Source of the DNA: Zhengella mangrovi
Lineage (GTDB): Bacteria > Pseudomonadota > Alphaproteobacteria > Rhizobiales > Rhizobiaceae
Direction: 5' to 3'
NCBI RefSeq assembly: GCF_002727065.1
Contig: NZ_PDVP01000011.1
Span: 62,001 to 126,000, forward strand
Length of the DNA: 64,000 bases
This document shows positions 9,835 through 18,204 of this stretch, one piece after another (position 1 is the first letter of the stretch; each line of letters starts with the position of its first letter). The translations under genes and the position numbers were made by a program. The notes below the pieces were generated by a model. It was not told where the DNA came from, did not search any database, and was given only the letters and a program-made list of their open reading frames with translations.

Positions 9835-10144
9835 TCTAACATCTCATCAGAAGCCGTTTGCCGCAGGATTGCGCGGCCTTTTCGCCGGATGCATGGCCAA
9901 TCCGGCCGCGGAATACAAGCGGAAGCACCCCTCCTTGGAATTTTTCTAAAGTGGAGGTGCCGCGCGGAACCGCCACGGCGGATCACCGTTGGTTGTGCCG
10001 GCTCATCAAAATTGAGGCGGACGACGACCAGATTCGTGAGCCGCCGACGATTCCTGCCATAAAATTTCCGCAAATGATTCCGCTTGTTTTGCGGTGCAGC
10101 ATCCAGCGGCTCGGCCCGGCTGCCAACCACATTGGGGAACATGT
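9835..10144. promoter_or_regulatory. Divergent non-coding region between feoA and opgG
   Basis: These 310 bases between divergent genes hold no supported gene. They contain an Irr-box-like palindrome (9935-9949) and an AT-rich patch CATAAAATTT near 10060 that could be a -10 for opgG. GGGGA seven bases before the opgG ATG is a clear ribosome site. Confidence 0.45.
9935..9949. promoter_or_regulatory. Irr-box-like iron regulatory site
   Basis: The sequence TTGGAATTTTTCTAA differs at one position from the palindrome TTAGAA-N3-TTCTAA described for the Irr regulator of rhizobial and related alphaproteobacteria. It lies about 100 bases upstream of the feoA start, and much further (about 195 bases) from opgG. 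The match and location are seen; binding and the direction of control are inferred. Confidence 0.45.
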
Positions 10145-11740
10145 ATGCAACGTCGCCAGTTCAACGTCGCCATGGCGCTCGGCCTGTTGGCAACAACAAC
10201 CCTTGCCCGTTCCGCGCTGGCGCAGGACGGTGGAGGCAAGGCAGCAGAAGCGGCCGATGACGCGATCGCGTTCGACTTCGAGACGCTGACCGGCGCGGCG
10301 AAGACCAAGGCCGGGCAGGCCTTCGCACCGCCGAGCGAGGAGCTTCCGGAAGCGCTGGCCGCGCTGAATTACGACGACTACCGGCACATCGCCTACGATC
10401 CGGACCGGACCGTCTGGCGCGGCAACGAATCTTTCGAGCTGCAGGCATTCCACATGGGATGGCTGTTCAGGTCACCGGTGAACGTGTTCACGGTTTCCGG
10501 CGGCCAGGCGCGGCCGGTGCGCTTCACGGCGAAGGACTTCATCTACCGCGAGCCGCTCGACGCGGAGAAGCTTCAGCAGGTGGACATGCCGGGCGTCGCG
10601 GGGTTTCGTATCCTCTACCCGCTGAACAATGCGGGCGTCATGGACGAGCTGGTTGCCTTCCAGGGTGCCAGCTATTTCCGCGCGCTCGGCCGCGGGTCGC
10701 GCTACGGCCTGTCGGCGCGCGGGCTCGCGATCAACACGGCGACCGAGGTGGACGAGGAATTTCCCCGCTTCAGCGATTTCTACGTCGAGAAGCCTGAACG
10801 GGGTGATGGCGTCCTGACCGTTTATGCACTCATGGACAGCCCGAGCGTCACGGGGGCTTACCGTTTCGTCATCACGCCGGGCGATACGACCCAGATTGAA
10901 GTGACCGCGCGGATCTTCCTGCGCGAAGACGTCAGCCGGCTGGGCATCGCGCCGCTCACCTCGATGTTCCTGTTCAACGGGGTGAACCGCCACGCCTTCG
11001 ACGATTACCGCGAGAGCGTCCACGACAGCGAGGGTTTGAAGATCGTCCGCGCCGACGGCGAGGAGATGTGGCGCAGCCTGAACAACCCGACGCGCCTGGC
11101 CAGTTCGTTCTTCAACGAGACCAATCCGCGCGGGTTCGGCCTGTTCCAGCGGTCGCGCGCCTTCGACGACTACCAGGATGCCGGGGCGCATTACGAGATG
11201 CGGCCATCGGTGCTGGTCGAGCCGCTCGGCGAGTGGGGACCCGGCATGATCGGGCTGATCGAGATCCCGACCGAGCTGGAGGTCAACGACAACATCGTGG
11301 TGCTGTGGATCCCCGAAGGCGAGGCCAAGGCGGGGCAGAGCCACGAATTCCGCTACCGCCTGACATGGGGTTCGATCGAGGAGGACCGGTCGCGCCTGGC
11401 GCGGGTCGTCGAGATTTCGAGCGGCGACGGCGGCGTTTCCGGCGTCCAGGCCGAGGACAAGCAGAGCACCCGGAAGTTCGTCATCGACTTCGAGGGCGGG
11501 CCGCTCGGGAACCTTCCGCCGGAAGCCGACGTTAAGGCTGCAGTGTCCGTCTCGGCGGGCAAGGTCGCGCATGCGACCGTGTCACAGGTGGAGACGACGC
11601 ACCGCTGGCGAATGGTGATCGACCTGGAGCTTCCAGAGGACGGTCCCGTCGAGATCAACGCCTACCTTGACCAGCGTTCTGTCCGCATTTCCGAAAATTG
11701 GCTTATCCAGTGGAGAAAAGGTGATGAGCAGCGTTCCTGA
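10145..11740 (+). CDS. opgG: Periplasmic glucan biosynthesis protein OpgG/OpgD
   Basis: This is a 531-residue MdoG-family protein. The N-terminus QRRQFNVAMALGLLATT is a twin-arginine signal followed by a hydrophobic core and an Ala-x-Ala cleavage site (RSALAQ), as in Tat-exported OpgD. The mature part carries family segments such as FDFETL, YDDYRHIAY and NPRGFGLFQRSRAFDDYQD. The family works in the periplasm on the backbone or branching of osmoregulated periplasmic glucans made by OpgH. The ATG at 10145 has GGGGA upstream. The gene is followed by a start codon at 11724 that overlaps its 3' end by 17 bases and belongs to the opgH N-terminus, so the cluster is an operon. Confidence 0.93.
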   Translation: MQRRQFNVAMALGLLATTTLARSALAQDGGGKAAEAADDAIAFDFETLTGAAKTKAGQAFAPPSEELPEALAALNYDDYRHIAYDPDRTVWRGNESFELQAFHMGWLFRSPVNVFTVSGGQARPVRFTAKDFIYREPLDAEKLQQVDMPGVAGFRILYPLNNAGVMDELVAFQGASYFRALGRGSRYGLSARGLAINTATEVDEEFPRFSDFYVEKPERGDGVLTVYALMDSPSVTGAYRFVITPGDTTQIEVTARIFLREDVSRLGIAPLTSMFLFNGVNRHAFDDYRESVHDSEGLKIVRADGEEMWRSLNNPTRLASSFFNETNPRGFGLFQRSRAFDDYQDAGAHYEMRPSVLVEPLGEWGPGMIGLIEIPTELEVNDNIVVLWIPEGEAKAGQSHEFRYRLTWGSIEEDRSRLARVVEISSGDGGVSGVQAEDKQSTRKFVIDFEGGPLGNLPPEADVKAAVSVSAGKVAHATVSQVETTHRWRMVIDLELPEDGPVEINAYLDQRSVRISENWLIQWRKGDEQRS

Positions 11741-11885
11741 GGTGAAGATGATGTCCGAGAGGCATTCGCAGGACATGCATCCCCCCGTCGCGCCCCTCGC
11801 GATGCCGGAACAGATGATCGAACGTCCGCGGCGGCCCTTCCGCCTCGCGGTCCTGCTGTCGGCCTTCCTCTCGCCCGCGTCCTAG
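11724..11885 (+). pseudogene. opgH: Apparent N-terminal segment of opgH in another frame
   Basis: An ATG at 11724 overlaps the end of opgG and is preceded by GGAGAAAAGG, a good ribosome site. The 53-residue frame contains MHPPVAPLAMPEQ, which resembles the conserved cytosolic N-terminus of OpgH, and then stops at a TAG (11883). The main opgH frame continues from there in the +1 frame and is open back to 11818. Either the gene carries one extra base between about 11818 and 11900 (mutation or sequencing error), or ribosomes shift at this point, or opgH is restarted at the GTG at 11911. I annotate it as the displaced 5' end of opgH rather than a separate gene. Confidence 0.6.
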
Positions 11886-11910
11886 TTCCCTTCCATCCCG
11901 GATTGCCATC

Positions 11911-13710
11911 GTGGTTCGTCTCCGACGCTCAGTGTCGTTCATCTTCAGTTTCGTGGTTGCGGCCATCGCATCGCGCCTTGCGGCGGATGTCTTCTTTTCC
12001 GACGGATCCGACCCGGTGGACGTGGTCCGCATCCTGCTCCTGGCGACGACCACCGCCTGGATCGCCTGGGGCGCATCGCTGGCCGTCCAGGGGGTTTTCA
12101 TCTCCGACAAGAAGAGCCGGCCACGCGACCGCCACCCGGTGCCTCTCGATGCCGGGAAGATCGGCGTGCTGGTTCCCGTCTACAACGAGGACCCGGTGTC
12201 GGTGGCCTCCCGCGTGATGGCGATGGCGCGATCGGTTGAGGCGACCGGCGAAGGCCGGCGGTTCGATTTCATCGTGCTTTCGGACACGCAGGACGACACG
12301 ATCGCCAACGTCGAGCGGCGCTGCACGCAGCGGTTGCGCAGCGAGGGGCCGGAGGCGATCCGCTTCTTTTACCGGCGGCGCGAGAAGAACACCGGCAAGA
12401 AGGCCGGCAACATCGCAGAATTCCTGCGCGGATCGGGCGCGGCCTACCCGTTTCTCGTCATCCTCGATGCCGACAGCCTGATGGAAGGCGAGACCATGGT
12501 CGAGATGGTCCGGCGGATGGAGGCCGAGCCACGCCTCGGCCTGCTCCAGACGCTGCCGAAAATCATCCACGCCAAATCCTGGTTCGGACGCGCGATCCAG
12601 TTTTCCGCGGCCTTCCATTCGCCCGCCTTCACGCGCGGCCTGGCGGCCATGCAGGGGCGGACAGGCCCGTTCTGGGGCCACAACGCGATCGTGCGCACCC
12701 GCGCTTTCGCGGAAAGCTGCGGTCTGCCGGCGCTGACCGGGAAACCGCCGCTCGGCGGCCACATCCTCAGCCACGACTACGTAGAGGCGGCCATGCTGGC
12801 GCGCAACGGATGGACGGTGCGGGTGGATGCCGACCTCGAAGGCTCCTACGAGGAAGGGCCGGACAACATCATCGATTTCGCCAAGCGCGACCGGCGCTGG
12901 TGCCAGGGCAACCTGCAGCACGGCCGCCTGCTCGGCGCACCGGGCCTGAAGCCGTGGAGCCGGTTCGTTTTCGCCCAGGGGATCATGGCCTACCTGGCCT
13001 CGCCGCTCTGGCTGGTCTTCCTCGTCGCCACGCTGCTGGCGCCGCTGCTGGCGCCGCCGCTCAACTACTTCCCGCAGCCGCGCATGCCGGCAATCTTCCC
13101 GCGGCCCGAGACGATGCAGGCCATCGCCCTGCTGGTCGGGATCTTCGGCCTGCTGATCGGCCCGAAACTGCTGATCGCCGGCCGTGCGCTGGTAACCGGG
13201 CAGTCGAAGACGATGCCCATGCGCGTGCCCTTCCTGCGCAGCACGGTGGCGGAAGTCCTCTGGTCAAGCGTGCTGGCGCCCATCACCCTGATGTTCCAGA
13301 GCCGTTCGGTCTTCCAGGTGCTCCTGGGACGCGACGGCGGCTGGCCTGCTTCCAACCGCGATGCCGACGAGATCGGCATGCGCGAATCCTGGGCCGCGTC
13401 GTGGTGGATCGTCGCCACGGGCGTGCTGCTGCTGGCCGGCTCGGTGGAGTTCAAGGCCGATCTCTTCTACTGGTTCCTGCCGGTGGCGGTGCCGATGATC
13501 CTGGCGCCTGCGATCATCAGCTGGTCGTCGCGGCGACATAGCGGCCAGAAGGCCGCGCAGGCGGGCCTGTTCCTCACGCCGATGGAACTGGCGCCGGCAC
13601 CGGTCATCCAGGCCTACGAGGCCCACAGGGCAGGGTGGCGGCACGAGGCCCTCACGCCGGACGTGACCGGCCAGGCCGGCCTGCAGACCGGGCAGGTTGC
13701 CGCGTCATGA
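11911..13710 (+). CDS. opgH: Glucan glucosyltransferase OpgH (MdoH), main frame
   Basis: The protein is a family-2 glycosyltransferase that builds the linear glucan backbone of osmoregulated periplasmic glucans from UDP-glucose at the inner membrane. Visible motifs are IGVLVPVYNEDP, the metal-binding ILDADS, SHDYVEAAML and KRDRRWCQGN (the Q/RxxRW product motif). Membrane helices flank the domain: two before it (about residues 5-60) and several after about 355. As read from GTG 11911 (599 residues) it lacks the conserved cytosolic N-terminus, which lies in the preceding frame at 11724-11885, and GTG 11911 has no good ribosome site. Its stop overlaps the opgC ATG by four bases. Confidence 0.9.
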   Translation: MVRLRRSVSFIFSFVVAAIASRLAADVFFSDGSDPVDVVRILLLATTTAWIAWGASLAVQGVFISDKKSRPRDRHPVPLDAGKIGVLVPVYNEDPVSVASRVMAMARSVEATGEGRRFDFIVLSDTQDDTIANVERRCTQRLRSEGPEAIRFFYRRREKNTGKKAGNIAEFLRGSGAAYPFLVILDADSLMEGETMVEMVRRMEAEPRLGLLQTLPKIIHAKSWFGRAIQFSAAFHSPAFTRGLAAMQGRTGPFWGHNAIVRTRAFAESCGLPALTGKPPLGGHILSHDYVEAAMLARNGWTVRVDADLEGSYEEGPDNIIDFAKRDRRWCQGNLQHGRLLGAPGLKPWSRFVFAQGIMAYLASPLWLVFLVATLLAPLLAPPLNYFPQPRMPAIFPRPETMQAIALLVGIFGLLIGPKLLIAGRALVTGQSKTMPMRVPFLRSTVAEVLWSSVLAPITLMFQSRSVFQVLLGRDGGWPASNRDADEIGMRESWAASWWIVATGVLLLAGSVEFKADLFYWFLPVAVPMILAPAIISWSSRRHSGQKAAQAGLFLTPMELAPAPVIQAYEAHRAGWRHEALTPDVTGQAGLQTGQVAAS

Positions 13711-14897
13711 GCCAGCCGATCATCCCGGGCGTGTCGAGGCGGGACCTCCGTCTCGACGCGGTGCGGGGCCTCGCCCTGCTGACGATCTTCATCAACCACG
13801 TCCCGAACAATCCGCTGGAGCTGTACACGTCGCGCAATTTCGGATTTTCCGACGCGGCTGAAGCCTTCGTGCTGATGGCGGGGATTGCCGTGTCGCTCGC
13901 CTATTCCGGCGGCTTTCTCAAGGGGGCGTTCCGCGAGCCGGTCGCCCGCATCCTGCGGCGCGCCCGGACGCTGTATGTCGTCCATGTGCTGATCATGACG
14001 CTGGCGCTGGTGATCATCGGGACAGGACTTCATGCCTTCGGGGTCACATCGGTCGCCGAGCACGTGAACTATACCCGGCTCCAGACCGACACGTGGCGGG
14101 CGGCCATCGGCGTTCCGCTGCTCGGATACCAGATCGGCTATTTCAACATCCTGCCGCTCTACGTGGTGCTGCTGGTCGCTTCCACCGGCCTGCTGGCGCT
14201 GGCCACACGGAGCGTTCATGCCATGCTCTCGGTGTCGCTGCTGGTCTGGGTGCTCGCGCACCTGACCGGCATCAACTTCCCGAACTGGCCCGGCCAGTGG
14301 GGCTGGTTCTTCAACCCCTTCGGCTGGCAATTCATCTTCGCCATCGGCGTTGCCATCGGGCTCGGCGTGAAGACCGGGCGGCCGCTGGTGGCCTGGAACG
14401 GCCCGCTCTACGCGCTGGCCTGGGCCTTCGTGCTGTTCGCGGCGGTCTGGATCAAGTTCGACATGGGTGCCGTGCCGGGCCTGTCCAGCCTGCCGTTCCT
14501 CTTCGCGGATACCGACAAGGGCCCGCTCGCCTTCCTGCGCCTGGCGCACGTGCTGGCGCTGGCCTACGTGGTGATCTACACACCGGCAATCGGGCGGATC
14601 CTGTCCAGCCGCGCGATGGCACCCGTCATCCTCATGGGACGCAATGGCCTGGCCGTTTTCGCCGCCGGGTCGGTGCTGGCCATCCTGCTGCAAGTGGTCT
14701 TCGAAATTTGGCCCGTTGGCGAGGGAATGAAGGTGGCGATCATCCTCGTGGGCATCGGCGCGCACTATCTGGTCGCGCTGGCCGCCGACCGTGGCCTGTC
14801 CTTTCCGTTCCGGCAGCGCCAGGCCGAGGACCGAAGCGCCGTGCGGCCGGGACTCGCGTCGCCGGTGGCCGGGCCGGTCAGCGAACCGGCGGCCTGA
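13707..14897 (+). CDS. opgC: OpgC-type glucan succinyltransferase membrane protein
   Basis: This 396-residue integral membrane protein has about ten hydrophobic helices. It opens with RRDLRLDAVRGLALLTIFINHVPNN, and the segment DAVRGLALL-x-IFINH is the hallmark of the OpgC/acyltransferase-3-like family. OpgC adds succinyl groups to periplasmic glucans and makes them anionic. The ATG overlaps the opgH stop (ATGA), so the order opgG-opgH-opgC forms one unit. The last 35 residues are hydrophilic and poorly conserved. The family call is strong; succinate as donor is taken from characterised homologues. Confidence 0.88.
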   Translation: MSQPIIPGVSRRDLRLDAVRGLALLTIFINHVPNNPLELYTSRNFGFSDAAEAFVLMAGIAVSLAYSGGFLKGAFREPVARILRRARTLYVVHVLIMTLALVIIGTGLHAFGVTSVAEHVNYTRLQTDTWRAAIGVPLLGYQIGYFNILPLYVVLLVASTGLLALATRSVHAMLSVSLLVWVLAHLTGINFPNWPGQWGWFFNPFGWQFIFAIGVAIGLGVKTGRPLVAWNGPLYALAWAFVLFAAVWIKFDMGAVPGLSSLPFLFADTDKGPLAFLRLAHVLALAYVVIYTPAIGRILSSRAMAPVILMGRNGLAVFAAGSVLAILLQVVFEIWPVGEGMKVAIILVGIGAHYLVALAADRGLSFPFRQRQAEDRSAVRPGLASPVAGPVSEPAA

Positions 14898-14907
14898 TGC
14901 CGCGCTG

Positions 14908-15792
14908 TCATCCCGGCTGCCGGACGATCATGTCCACCGACTGGAGGCTCGTCTGGCCGCCCGACATGCGCAGGTTGCCCTTCACCGGCGCGACGTCGAA
15001 ATAGTCGCGTCCCAGGGCGACGACCACGTGGTCTTCCCCGGCAATCAGGTTGTTGGTCGGATCGAACTCGATCCAGCCCATGCCGGGGCCGCACCAGGCG
15101 GTGACCCAGGCATGCATGGCATCGGCACCTTCGAGGCGTGGCTGGCCCTCCGGCGGGATCGTTCGAAGAAATCCGCTGACGTAGCCGGCCGGAATGCCGA
15201 GCGAGCGAAGCGCGGCGATCATGACATGGGAGAAATCCTGGCAGACGCCGTGACGTGCGGCGAAGGCCTCGGAAAAGGGCGTGTCGACAGCCGTTGACGT
15301 GGGGTCGAAAACCATTTCCTCATGCAGGGCGGCGCAGAGCTTGGAAACGATGGCAAAGACGCTTGCCGCGCCCACCGCGATGCCGGCCGCCCAGGCAGTG
15401 ACAATCGGGTCCGGCGAGACGCGCGGCGATGGCGGCAGGAAGTGATGCGGCGCCTGCGGGCCGAGGGATGCGATCGCGCGGATTCCGGCCTTCAGGTCTT
15501 CCAGCGGCGGCGAGGTGTCGTCCGGGACGCGGCCTGGCTGCCGATCGACCAGCGCGGTCATCAGGAAGGCGGTGCGGGTGACCGCCTCGCCGTAGCGGAT
15601 GGTCGTTACCGGATTGCCGAAGAAGTCGAACCGCTCGCTGCGTCCGGCCGGCAGGGGATCGAAGTCCAACCGGCTCTCAATGACCTTCTGCAGGGGGGCA
15701 AGCGCCCGCGGCACCATGCGCAGGACATGCAGCCCCGCTTCCGCCGGGGTCTCGTAGTCGTATTCGATGGAGAGGCGGATATCGTAGAGCAT
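14908..15792 (-). CDS. Transglutaminase-like cysteine peptidase-fold protein
   Basis: This 294-residue protein has the bacterial transglutaminase-like N-terminal region followed by a transglutaminase core with the full triad: C184 (RHGVCQDFSH), H227 (DAMHAWV) and D244 (IEFDPTNN). Proteins of this class act as transamidases or peptidases; no substrate is known for this subgroup. It is the last gene of a three-gene cluster running right to left with the ATP-grasp/alpha-E gene (two bases away) and a large transglutaminase/DUF2126 protein. Such clusters have been proposed to make or process a peptide-like modification. It converges on opgC. Confidence 0.87.
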   Translation of the reverse strand: MLYDIRLSIEYDYETPAEAGLHVLRMVPRALAPLQKVIESRLDFDPLPAGRSERFDFFGNPVTTIRYGEAVTRTAFLMTALVDRQPGRVPDDTSPPLEDLKAGIRAIASLGPQAPHHFLPPSPRVSPDPIVTAWAAGIAVGAASVFAIVSKLCAALHEEMVFDPTSTAVDTPFSEAFAARHGVCQDFSHVMIAALRSLGIPAGYVSGFLRTIPPEGQPRLEGADAMHAWVTAWCGPGMGWIEFDPTNNLIAGEDHVVVALGRDYFDVAPVKGNLRMSGGQTSLQSVDMIVRQPG

Positions 15793-15794
15793 GG

Positions 15795-18191
15795 TCAGTG
15801 AAGATAGGATTCGGCCAGAAGGCCATGGAGTTCACCGACCTGGGCCTGCAGTTCGGCCAGCCGTTCGCCGGTGACGGTTTCCGCCGAGGCGGACGACAGG
15901 GCGGTCACGAGCGAGATCGTCCGTGTCTGGAACGGCGTGGTGCTTTCCCCGGCCGGACGGGGCAGGAAGATGGCATGTTCGTTCATGGCCCGGCACTGGT
16001 GATGCACCGATCGCGGGTTCAACTCGTCGAGGAGCAGCAGGTCGATTGCCGTGTAGCGGTCGGTATCGACGGTATAGCGGCGGCGGTGCGTCATGATCGA
16101 ATCGCCGACCTCGATGGCGAGGTCGAGCGCGCCGGAGGGTGCATCCGGCGCGGTGCAGTCGGCCAGGAGCCGCAGCATGGCCAGCGAGCGCTCGATGGCG
16201 CGTCCGATGCCGAGGAAGCGCCAGCCGGTGAAGCGGTACATGTTCTCGTGCACCAGGCCGCTGAACCCGGAAATCTTGCGCAACAGGACGCTGTAGGCGC
16301 GTGCGGCGTCGTCGCCGGCGGTGACCCTGGAGGCGAATTCGCGCAACGTCCTGTCGAGATCGACGAGGGAATTCCAGCCATCGGTCGAGAAGCGGTCGCG
16401 CACCCGCCCGGCGCAGCGCAGCGCGGATTCCAGGTTGCGGGCCAGACCCGGCGGAACCGGTTCGGCAGGATCGGCGCCGATGACGGTGAGCTGGTCGGCG
16501 ATGTGGCTGGCGAGCGGGTAATCGGCCGAGCCGGTTTCGGCAACGCGCAGGTGGTAGGCGCGCAACAGCCGGATCTGGTCCTCGGCGCGCTCGACATAGC
16601 GTCCCAGCCAGAGCAGGTTGTCGGCGGCGCTAGAGGGAAGGATGCCCAGTTCGGAGCGCCGCGCCGCCGTCACCTTGTGGTGCAACAGGGTTTCCGGCTG
16701 CTCGATCCGGTCGGAGACCACCCAGACGTCGCAGACCGAGCCGCCCCGCTGCATGGAGATGTCGGCGCTGTTGCTGGTGTGGCCGATGCGGGCGAAGCCG
16801 CCCGGCATCACGGTCCAGCCGTTGCGGGTGCGGGCGAGGAAAACGCGCATGCTCATGGGGCGCGGGGTCAGCCTGCCACCGGCCAGTGCCGGCGTGGTGG
16901 ACAGGGAAAGGATCTCCTGCGCAGCGAGTCCGGCGGCGTGATCGCGGATCCAGTCCGGGTTGACGGGCGCGCCGTCCGTGGTGACGCCGGCGATCACCGC
17001 GTCCCTGCCATGGTCGAAGGGCAGGCCGGTCGACATGGCCTTGTCGATGGTCATGCGGGCACTGTTGGCCACCACGTATTCGCAGGCGGCCGGCGCGCCG
17101 CACCACCAGGTCGCGATGTTGGGCATGGCGAGGGGCGTGCCGGTGAGGAATTCCGCGATGCGGGGCATGAAGGCCATCATCGCGCGGGCCTCGAGCGCGC
17201 CGGACCCCAGCGCGTTGACCAGGGTGCAGGAGCCGGCCCGCAGGGCCTCGACGAGGCCGGGCGTGCCGATCTGCGAGTCCTCTTCGAGCTCCAGGGGATC
17301 GGCCCAGGCCGAATCGAGCCGGCGCCACAGCACCTCGACGGGTTTCAGTCCGCCGACGGTGCGAGCAAGAAGGCGGCCGTCCTGTACCGTGAGATCGGCG
17401 CCCTGCATGAGGGTGAAGCCGAGGTAGCGGGCGATGTAGGCGTGTTCGAAATAGGTGTCGTTGAGCGGGCCGGGCGTGAGGATGCCGACGCGGCTGTTCT
17501 CGCTCTCGCACATGGATTGCAGCATGTCGCGGAAGCGGCGGTAAAAGCCGGCCAGGCGCATGACGCGGTTCTGCCGGAACAGGGCGGAGAAGCTGCGGTT
17601 GGTGGCCATGCGCGTTTCCAGCGCGAAGCCCGCGCCGGAGGGCGCCTGGGTGCGGTCGCCCAGCACCCACCAGCTGCCATCGGGGCCGCGGCCGATGTCG
17701 AAGGCGACATGGTGCAGGAATTTGCCGCCACGCGGCGTGATGCCGACCACGGGGCGCAGCCATTCCGGGTTGGCCGCCAGGAGTTCGGGCGGCAGGATGC
17801 CTTCGGAAACCAGGCGGTTCTCGCCGTAAATGTCGGCCATCACCTGTTCGAGCAGTTCGGCCCGCTCCGTCAGCGCCGCGGCGATGGTGTCCCACTCCGC
17901 CTTCTCGATGAGAAGGGGGATGTGGCTGAGCGGCCATTCGCGCTCGGTCGACCCGTTCTTGCCGTAGTGGCGGAAATAGACCCCGCCGTCGCGCAGGTAC
18001 TGGTCGGCGCGGTTGAGCGCGATGTCGCGCTCCTCGTCGTCGAGCGAGGCCAGGTGCTGCAGCAGCGGCAGCCAGACCGGGCGGACATTGCCGGCCCCGT
18101 CGAGCAGCTCGTCGGCAATGCCGGGCAGCAGGCTGTACCCGGCAAGCAGGCCGGACAGGTCGGCCGCCTCGTTCGGTGCGGATTGGTCCAT
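15795..18191 (-). CDS. Circularly permuted ATP-grasp and alpha-E domain fusion
   Basis: This 798-residue protein joins two domains often encoded as separate genes. Residues about 60-480 are a circularly permuted ATP-grasp ligase (DUF404/DUF407), with segments such as GILTPGPLNDTYFEHAYIA and DGSWWVLGDRTQAPSG. Residues about 500-795 are the all-helical alpha-E domain (DUF403), beginning at SAADNLLWLGRYVERAEDQI. ATP-grasp enzymes form amide bonds through acyl-phosphates. The permuted family with alpha-E and transglutaminases was predicted from genomics to make small peptides, and the product is unknown. It lies between two transglutaminase genes on the same strand. Confidence 0.88.
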   Translation of the reverse strand: MDQSAPNEAADLSGLLAGYSLLPGIADELLDGAGNVRPVWLPLLQHLASLDDEERDIALNRADQYLRDGGVYFRHYGKNGSTEREWPLSHIPLLIEKAEWDTIAAALTERAELLEQVMADIYGENRLVSEGILPPELLAANPEWLRPVVGITPRGGKFLHHVAFDIGRGPDGSWWVLGDRTQAPSGAGFALETRMATNRSFSALFRQNRVMRLAGFYRRFRDMLQSMCESENSRVGILTPGPLNDTYFEHAYIARYLGFTLMQGADLTVQDGRLLARTVGGLKPVEVLWRRLDSAWADPLELEEDSQIGTPGLVEALRAGSCTLVNALGSGALEARAMMAFMPRIAEFLTGTPLAMPNIATWWCGAPAACEYVVANSARMTIDKAMSTGLPFDHGRDAVIAGVTTDGAPVNPDWIRDHAAGLAAQEILSLSTTPALAGGRLTPRPMSMRVFLARTRNGWTVMPGGFARIGHTSNSADISMQRGGSVCDVWVVSDRIEQPETLLHHKVTAARRSELGILPSSAADNLLWLGRYVERAEDQIRLLRAYHLRVAETGSADYPLASHIADQLTVIGADPAEPVPPGLARNLESALRCAGRVRDRFSTDGWNSLVDLDRTLREFASRVTAGDDAARAYSVLLRKISGFSGLVHENMYRFTGWRFLGIGRAIERSLAMLRLLADCTAPDAPSGALDLAIEVGDSIMTHRRRYTVDTDRYTAIDLLLLDELNPRSVHHQCRAMNEHAIFLPRPAGESTTPFQTRTISLVTALSSASAETVTGERLAELQAQVGELHGLLAESYLH

Positions 18192-18204
18192 CTGGCGTCG
18201 GGCC

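Noticed and set aside
6935-9949. Very long plus-strand open frame across feoAB and the dehydrogenase gene
   Set aside because: It runs antisense to three recognisable genes and has no domain pattern; it is a by-product of high GC at third codon positions.
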